Source: a virus
Direction: 5' to 3' (one strand)
Virus record (IMG/VR): IMGVR_UViG_3300031707_000100
Span: 1 to 33,593 of that record
Length of the DNA: 33,593 bases
The translations under genes and the position numbers were made by a program. The notes under the pieces were generated by a model. It was not told where the DNA came from and did no database searches. It saw nothing but the letters and a program-made list of their open reading frames with translations. Shown piece after piece: positions 1-8,105 of this stretch; within the stretch, counting starts at the first letter, position 1; each line of letters starts with the position of its first letter.

Positions 1-2
1 GC

Positions 3-659
3 AAAAAAGCAACATTCATTGATAAAGATTTTGGCGCATGGCATGCATATGTTCATAATGTGACTCGTGGTCATTGTCATCCAAGCAGAGCAAAGAATAA
101 CGCTCGATTGACTTGTATGAAGAGATATGGATCTCTTACGCCGCTGAGCAAAGGAATAGTAAGAATAAAATTTGAAAAAGATCATCTTTTGCTGCATGGT
201 GTTTCAAATCCTATGCAACGAACAGATATAAAGAATAAAGTCAAATCTACTCTTATGAAAAATTTCGGTGTCGACAATGCGCAAAAATCACCTGAAATAA
301 GAAGAAAAACAGATCGATCTCGACGCCACAAGAAAGTTTTTTATAACTGGAAAACAAATGATGAAGTTGTTACTGTCGGTTCATATGAATCATCAGTAGT
401 AGCATGGCTTAATGATAATAAGATTGAGTATATTTGGCAACCATCATTTGTAATACCTCGCAATCATAGTCTTGGTGGCAGGGTATATTTCATTGATATG
501 CAAATTCTGTCTGGTGAATTTGCAGGAAAATTCATAGAGATAAAAGGTGCTTGGATTCGGCCAATGCAGAAACAAAAGTGGGATTGGTTTAAATCAATTC
601 ATAATGACAATGCAATTCTTTGGTATTTGTCTGATCTCAAGAAACTAGGAATTATGTAA
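3..659 (+). CDS. Free-standing homing endonuclease, PD-(D/E)XK-like, 5'-truncated
   Basis: The frame is open to the left window edge, so the gene is cut at its 5' end; a GTG at 60 is not needed as start. The N-terminal half has the repeated 'YG-x-x-x-P' style elements (MKRYGSLTPL, then a diverged HGVSNPMQ, then MKNFGVDNAQKSPEIRRK) that are common in phage homing endonucleases and are thought to bind DNA. The C-terminal half has an acidic residue in GSYESSVVAWL, then YFIDMQI, then FIEIKGAW, which reads as a PD-(D/E)XK nuclease core (D followed by E-x-K). The stop codon TAA overlaps the portal ATG (TAATG), and the portal ribosome site AGGA (647-650) lies inside this gene, so the two are translationally coupled. 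It probably cleaves an intron-less or intein-less allele of the neighbouring portal gene; that target is inferred. A Vsr-like mobile nuclease is the main alternative. Confidence 0.7.
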   Translation, partial: KKATFIDKDFGAWHAYVHNVTRGHCHPSRAKNNARLTCMKRYGSLTPLSKGIVRIKFEKDHLLLHGVSNPMQRTDIKNKVKSTLMKNFGVDNAQKSPEIRRKTDRSRRHKKVFYNWKTNDEVVTVGSYESSVVAWLNDNKIEYIWQPSFVIPRNHSLGGRVYFIDMQILSGEFAGKFIEIKGAWIRPMQKQKWDWFKSIHNDNAILWYLSDLKKLGIM

Positions 660-3600
660 TGGCAAAACCTGACCAAAATTTATTTCAGAAGCTTACTAGA
701 CTGTTTAGATCAGGTCCTGTCGTAAGACGGAAGTTACGCAATCTGGATACTACCATTGCTGTGGCTGACAAGACAAAGAGCAGCGGAACATTGCTTTTTC
801 AGAAATCGATGTCGCCGACGTATGCTTCGATCACTGCCAACGCGTATAACCTTACAGAGCGCCTGATGCGTTATCAAGATTTCGGCGAGATGGAGTACTG
901 CATCGATGGTGCAACCAGAATTGCTCAACTTGATGGATTTGTGACTATTGAGGAGCTTGCAAGAAGATGTGCTGAGAACCCAGAGTATAAGTTTGTTGTT
1001 TACTCATATGATCATGAGAAGAAAAAGATAGTTCCTGCGTGGGGTAAGCAGGCTAGACAAACATGTGTTGATCACGCTTTTCGTGTGACATTTGATAGTG
1101 GTTTATCAATTATTGCATCTGCTAATCACAGACTTATGCTACGAGATGGATCATATAGAACAATAGAGGATCTCAAATTAGGCGACACAATGATGCCGTT
1201 CTATAGGAAGGATCTCTTTGATTCTAAAAATGTTGAATCATCTGGTTACAGATGGGTATATACGACAAATCCTGAAGAGGGACGACACGGTTGGGTTCGT
1301 GAACATCAGTTAGTTGCTTCGTGGGTTAATGACAGACAATTAACAGATGATGAGGTTGTGCATCACGTCAATTTTAACAAAAATGATAATAGAATCGAGA
1401 ACCTTAGGGTAATGTCTCGATCTGATCATACAAGACTTCATTCATTTGAACTTAATGCTAAGAAGTGGGATGATTCAAATAGCGAATGGATTGAGAAGTT
1501 TAAGAAAGACCATGCTCGACGGATGGTAAAAAATGCCCCGACAGCACGTCTAGATGTTACATTTGGTAGGATCCTTGAAACATGTGAGTCTTTAGGCTTT
1601 AACATGAGCAAAGTATCATCGGCGCTTGATGTAAACTTCAATCTTATCAAATCCAGACTTGCCGATCATGGATTTAATAATTTCGAAACCTTTAAGCAGA
1701 CATACGAGAATCCAGATCATATTGTGCCTAATAGTGTTGATCGATCTAGAACAATCAATGATATTACGCTAAGTGAGATAACTTCTCTTGCTTCACAGAA
1801 TGATACGAAGCTATCATTATCAATGAAGCTTGGCTGCACTGTCAATGTATTAGATAAGTTCCTGTGGCGAAAATCAGGATTGTCATGGATGCAGCTTAGA
1901 GATAATCTGGGATTTCAAACAAGGCAAGATCAAAGAGGTGGTCGTCCAAAAGGATCGAATAATCACCCAGTAACATTTCAGGATGTATGTAACATCTATT
2001 CCAAAGACATGACATTGCCTCTTCTATCTGAGGCACTCTCTGTGAACAAGAACACTGTTCTATCTCGATTATCTCAGAATGGATTCAAAGGTTTCAATGA
2101 TTTTGCTCAGAGCTATGCAAATCATAAAGTGGTCTCAATTGAATATCATGGAGAGATTCCTCTTTATGACCTTACAGTTGACGGATATAAGAACTTTGCA
2201 ACAGATACAGTTATCTCTCATAACACAGCAGAAATTGCAAGTGCGTTAGACATTTATTGTTTAGCACCAGATACGATCATTCCTTTGCTCAATGGCACTA
2301 AACTTACAGTTAAAGAGCTATTTGATTCAAAGAGTGAAAATTTCGAAGTGTATTCATTTGATAATGATAACTGCAAATTTGTTCCAGGCCTATGTTCACG
2401 TGTCGTAAAGACAGGTACTAATCAACAGCTCTTTAGAATTACATTTGATGATGGCACATCTGTACGACTTACAGAAAATCATCTAGTTTTACTTACAGAT
2501 GGATCTTATAAGCGTACAAAAGATCTAATGCCCGCAGATAGCATTCGTTCAATGTATGCAAAGATATCATCTTTTAGCACAGAAGATAGAATTGATTGCG
2601 ATGAACAGATCAAGCCAGCGAATGGTTTGATTTATACACATAAAATTGTTGCTGAACATGTTTCACCCGAACTAAATGGCGATGTACATGTCAATCATAA
2701 GGTAGCATCTGTTATACCAGACGGATTTGACGATGTATTCGATTTGCAAGTAGATCGGTGGCATAATTTTGCAATAGCAAGTGAACCTACAGCATCATCA
2801 TGCATCATTGTTCATAATTCAGATGAAACCTGCGCAGTAGATGACAAAGGACGATCTCTTCACATCTATTCTGATAATGAAAAAATCAGAGAAATACTCG
2901 AAGATCTCTTCTACAATACTATCAACGTAGAATTCAATCTACGTTCCTGGACGAGAAACTTGCCAGTTCACAAAGACACATACATACCACTTCTGGATGG
3001 GTCCACGTTGACAATAGAGAATCTTTCCAAAAAGATGAAGGCAAACCCCGATTGGACACCGTGGGTTTATTCTGTTCAGGATGTGACACATCGAATGGTA
3101 CCTGGAAAGGTTACGTGGTGTGACTTGACAAGAAAAGATAGTGAAATTGTCAGAGTCTGGCTGGATGATGGTTCATATGTTGATTGTACACCTGATCACA
3201 GAGTTACGATGAGAGACGGTTCGAGCAAGGAAGCACAACATCTTTCATCTGGTGAGAGCCTAATGCCTTTCTATCGAAAAACAAGTAATCGATCTGCCGC
3301 CGCGGCTATGGATGGATATGAAGAGGTCTACGATCCTGCATCTGGTCGGTATGTTTATACACACAGTCGAGTCGCAGAAATTCTCGAAGAAGGAAAGATA
3401 AAGAACGGGAGATGGTTAGTAACTCATCATAATGATATTGACAAGTCGACTCCGCGGTTCATTCGAGCCGAAAAGAGCCAGAAGATGACAGGTATCGTCC
3501 CGTCAATGAGAGAGAAACATCCATCACAAGCCGGAAAAGAATCACCATCGTATATGAACCACAAAGTTGACAGGATTGAGAGACTGTCCAATACATCAGA

Positions 3601-6600
3601 CGTCTATTGTATGGAAGTTCTTGGTCCTGTTGGAGAGCATGACAGACACAGATTTATGACCTTAACGAATAGGGTTAACTATGATGGGCTAACTGTTCAA
3701 AATGATTCAGGAATTTGTCTCGAAAACTGTAAGTACGGAGATTGCTTCCTCTATAATGACGTGTCACCCGAACACGGTGTCATAAATGCAATTCCAATTC
3801 CTGTAAATGAGATAGAAAGAGAAGAGAACTTCGATCCTAACGATCCAATGGCTGTTCGTTATCGCTGGGTCACACTCGGAAATCGAACATTGGAAAACTG
3901 GGAAGTAACACATTTTCGACTTCTAGGAAATGACATGTTTCTTCCATACGGTTCATCAGTCATTGAACCTGCACGAAGAATATGGCGTCAGCTGATACTC
4001 ATTGAGGACGCAATGTTGGTGTATCGTGTTGTTAGAGCACCTGAAAGAAGGGTGTTCTATATTGATGTGGCGAATATCCCGCCTGAAAATGTGGAGATGT
4101 ACGTAGAACAACAGAAGACAGCACTGAGATCGACACAGGTTGTAGATACTAAGACAAGTCGCGTCGATCTTAGATATAACCCACTTTGTCATTTTGGTAA
4201 TGATTACATATACTTGTGTGATGGTACAAAGAAAACATTTTCAGATTTGTCAGAAAATTGGGATGTATATAAGGATAATGTATGGACATGGTCTCTTGAT
4301 AAAGAACAACACGTTGTCCCTACAAAGATTCTTTGGGCCGGAAAGACAATCGAGTCAACAAAATTTGTCGAAGTTGAACTTGATGACGGACAAATCATTA
4401 GGACAACGCCTGATCATGGGTGGCTTCTTCGAGATGGCACTGAAATTAAGGCAAAAGATCTCAAGCCGAATGATTCTCTCATGCCTTATTATACGAAGAC
4501 TAATCAGTCACTCACTAGTCGCTACGGTTCAAAAATAAATCCGTACGTCGATATTTACGATCCAGGCCTTGGAAAATATCGTTCAGCACATCGTATATCA
4601 GGTGAATGGAAATATGGCGAATGTAAGTTGCCAAATGTAATTCATCACGTTAATCATGTCAAGCATGATAATCGACCTGATAATTTGCAAAAAATGACTC
4701 AAAAGGAACACAGTATCCTTCATGCTGACATTGTGAAAGCATGTAACGTTTCTACTCGAGGTCGAGAAAAATCAAGACAAACATTCATCAAAACACATCA
4801 ACAATACGATTTCTCCAAGATTGCAACTGATTGTTGGAACAAACCTGTTATTCGCAAGAAAAGAGTTGATTCTCTCACACTAAAGACAGATTCTAGATTT
4901 GTTGGATACGTGGGATCTGTGATCTATGAACTTGGCTCAACTGCTAGAGAGCATCAGGTAAGAGCATGCTTAAACAGATCACAAGATTTCAAGGATTATC
5001 TTAAGCACTTAAATCCTGAATTCAAAAATGGATTTTCAGATCAACTTAGCAAGAGTTCATTTTTGAAGATCCTTCGACGTTACAATTTTAGTAACTTGAG
5101 AGAAGTTAAGGACTATGTTGCAGCCAATAGAGCACCACTCGATAAGATTGCTGCATATTGTGAAACAAACAGGCCCACATCTCGCAAGCATATTTCTCAA
5201 GCTTTTGGTATTAGCACATATGACTTAAATCGAGTTATGATGCGAAACGGTCTGACGAAAAATGAATTTGACTCACGTTACCTTGCAACAGGCGGTTACT
5301 ATGCCAAGACGACAGTTTCATGTTCTAATTGCGATAATAAATATGTTGTCAATCCAAGAAGCAAGATCACTTCAGCGGGTCGCACATTTTGTGGACGAAT
5401 TTGTTATGATGCTTATCGTGCATCTGGAAAACTTAAAAATCACAAAGTAATTGCCGTTCGATTCACTGACTGGGAAGCACCAGCGTATGGTGTTACAGTT
5501 GAAAATTCAACACATATTATTTCAACCGGTGGATCGTCTCTTGATCAAAATCAAAAAAATGACATTTACTCCGGAGTATTTGTACGGAACTCAGTTGACG
5601 AAGATTATTTCATCCCTGTTCGCGGCAATGACAGTGGGACAAAAATAGACACGCTCGCCGGCGGTCAAAATACAGCAGCCGTTGAAGACGTGGCGTACAT
5701 ACAGAAAAAATTATTCGCAGCGCTTAAAATACCTCGGGCATATCTCGGCTACGATGAATCACTTAGTTGTTTAGTTTCAACAACTTGCATTCCTACATTT
5801 GCTCGTGCAGGAAACAGAGCATTGACAATCAAAGAGTTGTCCGATGAGTGCCGACTGGATCCTCAAGCTTTTTCAGGGCGTCATCATGCATATGCCTGGG
5901 ATCATGTCAAGCGCAAAATTGTTCCCGGTAGGATCCTTAAGGCCTGGGAGACAAAACAAGTCACGAAGCTGGTCGACGTTGTCTTCGATGACGGCTCTGT
6001 GCTTCGGTCAACACCTGAGCATCCCATCATGTTGCGCAACGGTGCAGGATATCGACCAGCAGGCCAGTTGAGACCTGGTGATGCTGTCATGCCTATGTAC
6101 TCGAAATTGTCGTCAAAAGCCACGGGTGATTACCTCGATGGTTACCACAAGTTCCTCGACCCAGATACAAACAAGTGGCAGTATTCTCATCGTGTCGCTG
6201 GAACGAGCAAATACCCTGCATTGAGGAATAAGAATGTTATCCATCATGTCAATTTTGATAAGTTGAATAACGATCCGAGTAACCTACTTTTCATCAAGGA
6301 CGGTAAGATTCATCGGCAACTGCATGCGACACTGAACAAGATCAACAAATGTTACGTAGGGAAGGGAAACCCTCGATTCAATCATGATATCGCATATTCA
6401 GATGTTCTAATGACAGCTCCCACGACATCCACTAAAAAAGAACTCATCTCTCGTCTGGGAATTGGATATCGAGTTTTTGATAGGCTATTGTCAGATGAAG
6501 GGCTCTCTTGGTCGAAGTTTGCGGATGACAATATGCCGAAAGCACGATTTGCTCATCGCTGCGGCGGCTATGACATCACTTACGAGGATGTCGCATATGC

Positions 6601-8089
6601 TGCACGTCGTCTTATGTCAGAAGCCACTGTCAACACAGTTGCAGATGCATTGGGTGTCTCTACAGCTGTCGTACAAAAACGAATGATGGATGCAGGATTC
6701 AAAAATTGGGGTTCCTTCAAGCGAAATATCGTTTGGAACTTGAACAAGGGTGCAGTCCTTTCATCTCTCGCCCGACATGGAACCCTTAAAGCTGCTTTTG
6801 AATCAGATTATCGAGATCGCTGTGGATTTCAGGCCTTGCTCAAATACGTTCAATTAGAGTGGGGAGGCATTCGACTTGCCAAGAAAGCGGCTGAACAGAT
6901 CGGAATCAGTAACCATGTCGTGACTGAAGTTAGGATCGTCGATCTTCCAGTCGCAGTGCCAGTATATGACCTCGAAGTAGAGGGACATCACAATTTTGCC
7001 GCGTCACTTACTACTGTACCTGCAGAATCTAACAACTTAACAGAATCGATTGAATGGGCAGACAACTGTGTGATTGTATCAAACAGCAAGGCCACGCTGG
7101 CTCAGGAAGATATAAGATTTTCACGTACGATAAGTGTCGTTCAAAAGACTATAATTTCTGAGCTCAATAAGCTCGCAATAATACATCTTTACGCACACGG
7201 ATTTGATTCTGAAGATTTGCAGAATTTCACACTGCGCCTTTCAAATCCTTCTACGATTGCACAGCAGCAAAAGCTAGAACTGTGGAGAGCCAAATTCGAG
7301 ATCGCCGGCACAGCTCCAGAGGGTCATATGAGCAAGGACTTTGTTCGTAGAGAGATATGGGGTCTCAATGATGAACAGTGTAAGGCAATCGATGATCATC
7401 GACTGAAAGAGAAGCTTGTCGACAATATGATTGAAAATGCCACAACAGATGAAGGTGGCGACGATGACGAAGGTGGTGAAGAAGACATGTTTGGCGGTGA
7501 TGACGCCGGCGGCGAATCAGATGCCGAACCGGCTGGCGGAGCCGGTGAAGGCGGCGCTGAAGAAGATAAAGGTGGCGAGGCATCAGGCGGAGAAGATCTC
7601 TTTGCCGGCCATGACATGATGTCAAATAATCCTGCAGTAAGTCTCATGACAGCAGGCGATGACCCAGAGGATGATGAAGATTTTCCTGCTAAGTTAAGTG
7701 TTTCAAATGTAAAGACACCCGTAAATGTTCAGCGCCAACTAGACAAAGTCCTCTATAATAGATCCAGGATAAGACATCATGGCGCATCGAAAACGCATAT
7801 GCCTGATTTTGCAAAGATGACGAATTCAAAGGGTGACGATGATCCTTTTGACAACAGCTGGATGAAGTCTCTCGTCAAAAATCCTTTCGGTGAATCAACT
7901 GCACCACTTCATAAGACAGTCATTACAGGCGATGTCATGAGATCATTGTCAAATATGCAAAGAAGATTCACGCGTGAAATGCCAACAGTACAGTCAAAGT
8001 CAGTTCTAACTGAAGTCGCAGGATACTTAGAAGGAGCCGACAATATTGAAAACGAAGAGGTCCTCATCATCGACGAGGATAACGAATAG
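659..8089 (+). CDS. 20: Portal vertex protein (gp20-like) interrupted by five inteins
   Basis: The product is 2476 aa, but removing five in-frame inteins leaves 80+11+48+153+59+334 = 685 aa. The joined exteins read as a T4-type portal: EMEY/TAEIASALDIY/SDETCAVDD, RSWTRNL/CKYGDCFLYNDV, a DMFLPYGSSVIEPARRIWRQL stretch, RVVRAPERRVFYIDV, RYNPL/SVDEDYFIPVRG and YDESLS/SKATLAQEDIRF. All insertions lie in conserved stretches, as is usual for inteins. The portal forms the dodecameric ring at the capsid vertex through which DNA is packaged and to which the neck attaches. T4 gp20 is 524 aa; the excess is mostly the C-terminal part, with a Gly/Asp/Glu-rich linker near residues 2262-2320 and then a basic and an acidic tail. 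The start ATG at 659 has AGGA eight bases upstream. The order portal-protease-scaffold-capsid matches T4. The call is secure; splicing itself is inferred from motifs. Confidence 0.95.
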   Translation: MAKPDQNLFQKLTRLFRSGPVVRRKLRNLDTTIAVADKTKSSGTLLFQKSMSPTYASITANAYNLTERLMRYQDFGEMEYCIDGATRIAQLDGFVTIEELARRCAENPEYKFVVYSYDHEKKKIVPAWGKQARQTCVDHAFRVTFDSGLSIIASANHRLMLRDGSYRTIEDLKLGDTMMPFYRKDLFDSKNVESSGYRWVYTTNPEEGRHGWVREHQLVASWVNDRQLTDDEVVHHVNFNKNDNRIENLRVMSRSDHTRLHSFELNAKKWDDSNSEWIEKFKKDHARRMVKNAPTARLDVTFGRILETCESLGFNMSKVSSALDVNFNLIKSRLADHGFNNFETFKQTYENPDHIVPNSVDRSRTINDITLSEITSLASQNDTKLSLSMKLGCTVNVLDKFLWRKSGLSWMQLRDNLGFQTRQDQRGGRPKGSNNHPVTFQDVCNIYSKDMTLPLLSEALSVNKNTVLSRLSQNGFKGFNDFAQSYANHKVVSIEYHGEIPLYDLTVDGYKNFATDTVISHNTAEIASALDIYCLAPDTIIPLLNGTKLTVKELFDSKSENFEVYSFDNDNCKFVPGLCSRVVKTGTNQQLFRITFDDGTSVRLTENHLVLLTDGSYKRTKDLMPADSIRSMYAKISSFSTEDRIDCDEQIKPANGLIYTHKIVAEHVSPELNGDVHVNHKVASVIPDGFDDVFDLQVDRWHNFAIASEPTASSCIIVHNSDETCAVDDKGRSLHIYSDNEKIREILEDLFYNTINVEFNLRSWTRNLPVHKDTYIPLLDGSTLTIENLSKKMKANPDWTPWVYSVQDVTHRMVPGKVTWCDLTRKDSEIVRVWLDDGSYVDCTPDHRVTMRDGSSKEAQHLSSGESLMPFYRKTSNRSAAAAMDGYEEVYDPASGRYVYTHSRVAEILEEGKIKNGRWLVTHHNDIDKSTPRFIRAEKSQKMTGIVPSMREKHPSQAGKESPSYMNHKVDRIERLSNTSDVYCMEVLGPVGEHDRHRFMTLTNRVNYDGLTVQNDSGICLENCKYGDCFLYNDVSPEHGVINAIPIPVNEIEREENFDPNDPMAVRYRWVTLGNRTLENWEVTHFRLLGNDMFLPYGSSVIEPARRIWRQLILIEDAMLVYRVVRAPERRVFYIDVANIPPENVEMYVEQQKTALRSTQVVDTKTSRVDLRYNPLCHFGNDYIYLCDGTKKTFSDLSENWDVYKDNVWTWSLDKEQHVVPTKILWAGKTIESTKFVEVELDDGQIIRTTPDHGWLLRDGTEIKAKDLKPNDSLMPYYTKTNQSLTSRYGSKINPYVDIYDPGLGKYRSAHRISGEWKYGECKLPNVIHHVNHVKHDNRPDNLQKMTQKEHSILHADIVKACNVSTRGREKSRQTFIKTHQQYDFSKIATDCWNKPVIRKKRVDSLTLKTDSRFVGYVGSVIYELGSTAREHQVRACLNRSQDFKDYLKHLNPEFKNGFSDQLSKSSFLKILRRYNFSNLREVKDYVAANRAPLDKIAAYCETNRPTSRKHISQAFGISTYDLNRVMMRNGLTKNEFDSRYLATGGYYAKTTVSCSNCDNKYVVNPRSKITSAGRTFCGRICYDAYRASGKLKNHKVIAVRFTDWEAPAYGVTVENSTHIISTGGSSLDQNQKNDIYSGVFVRNSVDEDYFIPVRGNDSGTKIDTLAGGQNTAAVEDVAYIQKKLFAALKIPRAYLGYDESLSCLVSTTCIPTFARAGNRALTIKELSDECRLDPQAFSGRHHAYAWDHVKRKIVPGRILKAWETKQVTKLVDVVFDDGSVLRSTPEHPIMLRNGAGYRPAGQLRPGDAVMPMYSKLSSKATGDYLDGYHKFLDPDTNKWQYSHRVAGTSKYPALRNKNVIHHVNFDKLNNDPSNLLFIKDGKIHRQLHATLNKINKCYVGKGNPRFNHDIAYSDVLMTAPTTSTKKELISRLGIGYRVFDRLLSDEGLSWSKFADDNMPKARFAHRCGGYDITYEDVAYAARRLMSEATVNTVADALGVSTAVVQKRMMDAGFKNWGSFKRNIVWNLNKGAVLSSLARHGTLKAAFESDYRDRCGFQALLKYVQLEWGGIRLAKKAAEQIGISNHVVTEVRIVDLPVAVPVYDLEVEGHHNFAASLTTVPAESNNLTESIEWADNCVIVSNSKATLAQEDIRFSRTISVVQKTIISELNKLAIIHLYAHGFDSEDLQNFTLRLSNPSTIAQQQKLELWRAKFEIAGTAPEGHMSKDFVRREIWGLNDEQCKAIDDHRLKEKLVDNMIENATTDEGGDDDEGGEEDMFGGDDAGGESDAEPAGGAGEGGAEEDKGGEASGGEDLFAGHDMMSNNPAVSLMTAGDDPEDDEDFPAKLSVSNVKTPVNVQRQLDKVLYNRSRIRHHGASKTHMPDFAKMTNSKGDDDPFDNSWMKSLVKNPFGESTAPLHKTVITGDVMRSLSNMQRRFTREMPTVQSKSVLTEVAGYLEGADNIENEEVLIIDEDNE
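899..2224 (+). other. Intein 1 of the portal gene, with HNH endonuclease
   Basis: Residues 81-522 (442 aa). It starts at Cys81 after GEMEY and ends VISHN, with the +1 residue Thr523. Block A is CIDGATRIAQLDG. Block B is SANH (Ser in place of the usual Thr). Block F is PLYDLTV, and block G ends with the canonical His-Asn. The inserted HNH nuclease has His235-His236, Asn248 and His257/His261. After it come two helix-turn-helix-like units of a repeated type (near 'SSALDVNFNLIKSRL' and 'LSEALSVNKNTVLSRL'), probably for target recognition. All catalytic positions that I can identify look intact, so both splicing and homing may be active. Joining the flanks gives EMEY-TAEIAS, consistent with a portal sequence. 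Confidence 0.93.
2258..2818 (+). other. Intein 2 of the portal gene, mini-intein without nuclease
   Basis: Residues 534-720 (187 aa), starting CLAPDTIIPLLNG (Cys1, block A) and ending CIIVHN with +1 Ser721. Block B is TENH and block F is DVFDLQV. No HNH histidine pair is found; only a short linker (around GLIYTHKIVAEH) remains where the larger inteins carry the nuclease. The size fits a splicing-only mini-intein. It begins only 11 extein residues (TAEIASALDIY) after intein 1 ends. The post-block-B segment (DSIRSMYAKISS) resembles the equivalent segment of the other four inteins, which suggests common descent with loss of the nuclease. Confidence 0.9.
2963..3727 (+). other. Intein 3 of the portal gene, no Cys1/Ser1, decayed HNH
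   Basis: Residues about 769-1023 (255 aa). Block A is readable as KDTYIPLLDGSTL, but the residue aligned with Cys1 of the other inteins is Pro769 (or Val770); no Cys or Ser lies at a usable distance. Block B is TPDH. Block F reads DVYCMEV, with Cys where most inteins have Asp. The end is GICLEN followed by Cys1024 of CKYGDC, so the penultimate residue is Glu, not His. A Cys at this block F position together with a non-nucleophilic first residue is the mark of class 3 inteins; the Trp expected two residues after the block B His is Val here. An HNH remnant (His923-His924, HHNDIDKS) has lost its spacing and downstream His. The exact N-terminal boundary is uncertain by one or two residues. Confidence 0.85.
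4187..5590 (+). other. Intein 4 of the portal gene, HNH plus zinc ribbon
   Basis: Residues 1177-1644 (468 aa), from Cys1177 (CHFGNDYIYLCDG) to FVRN, +1 Ser1645. Block B is TPDH, block F is PAYGVTV, and the penultimate residue is Arg instead of His. The HNH core has His1329-His1330 (IHHVNHVKHDN) and a later KEHSILH. Near the C-terminus is a zinc ribbon: CSNC (Cys1555, Cys1558), then SKI, then RTFCGRIC (Cys1578, Cys1582). The same arrangement recurs in the small protein at 10345-10614. A helix-turn-helix-like unit precedes it (SQAFGISTYDLNRVMMR). Joined flanks give RYNPL-SVDEDYFIPVRG, typical of T4-type portals. Confidence 0.92.
5768..7084 (+). other. Intein 5 of the portal gene, with HNH endonuclease
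   Basis: Residues 1704-2142 (439 aa). It starts at Cys1704 (CLVSTTCIPTFARAG) after YDESLS and ends CVIVSN with +1 Ser2143 of SKATLAQEDIRF. Block B is TPEH and block F is PVYDLEV; the penultimate residue is Ser. The HNH core has His1862-His1863 (IHHVNFDKLNN) with a following DGKIHRQLH. Helix-turn-helix-like units follow (around LISRLGIGYRVFDRLL and VADALGVSTAVVQKRM), the second very like units in intein 1. The local base composition appears slightly richer in G+C than in intein 4, which may mean a different acquisition time; this was judged by eye only. Confidence 0.92.
7440..7620 (+). repeat. Gly/Asp/Glu-rich low-complexity segment of the portal
   Basis: The reading frame here encodes a run of acidic and small residues (patterns such as EGGDDDEGGEED, GGDDAGGESD, GGAGEGGAEED) built from GGTGGC/GAAGAT-like codons. 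It separates the last conserved portal extein from a C-terminal part that has no match that I recognise. It may be a flexible acidic linker. The repetitive codons also produce long open frames on the other strand that are not genes. Confidence 0.8.
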
Positions 8090-8105
8090 AGAAAGTGACG
8101 ATAAA

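Noticed and set aside
7365-7647. Long open frames on the minus strand opposite the portal C-terminus
   Set aside because: They are shadows of Gly/Asp/Glu low-complexity codons and read as Ser/Pro or His/Arg runs without a ribosome site.
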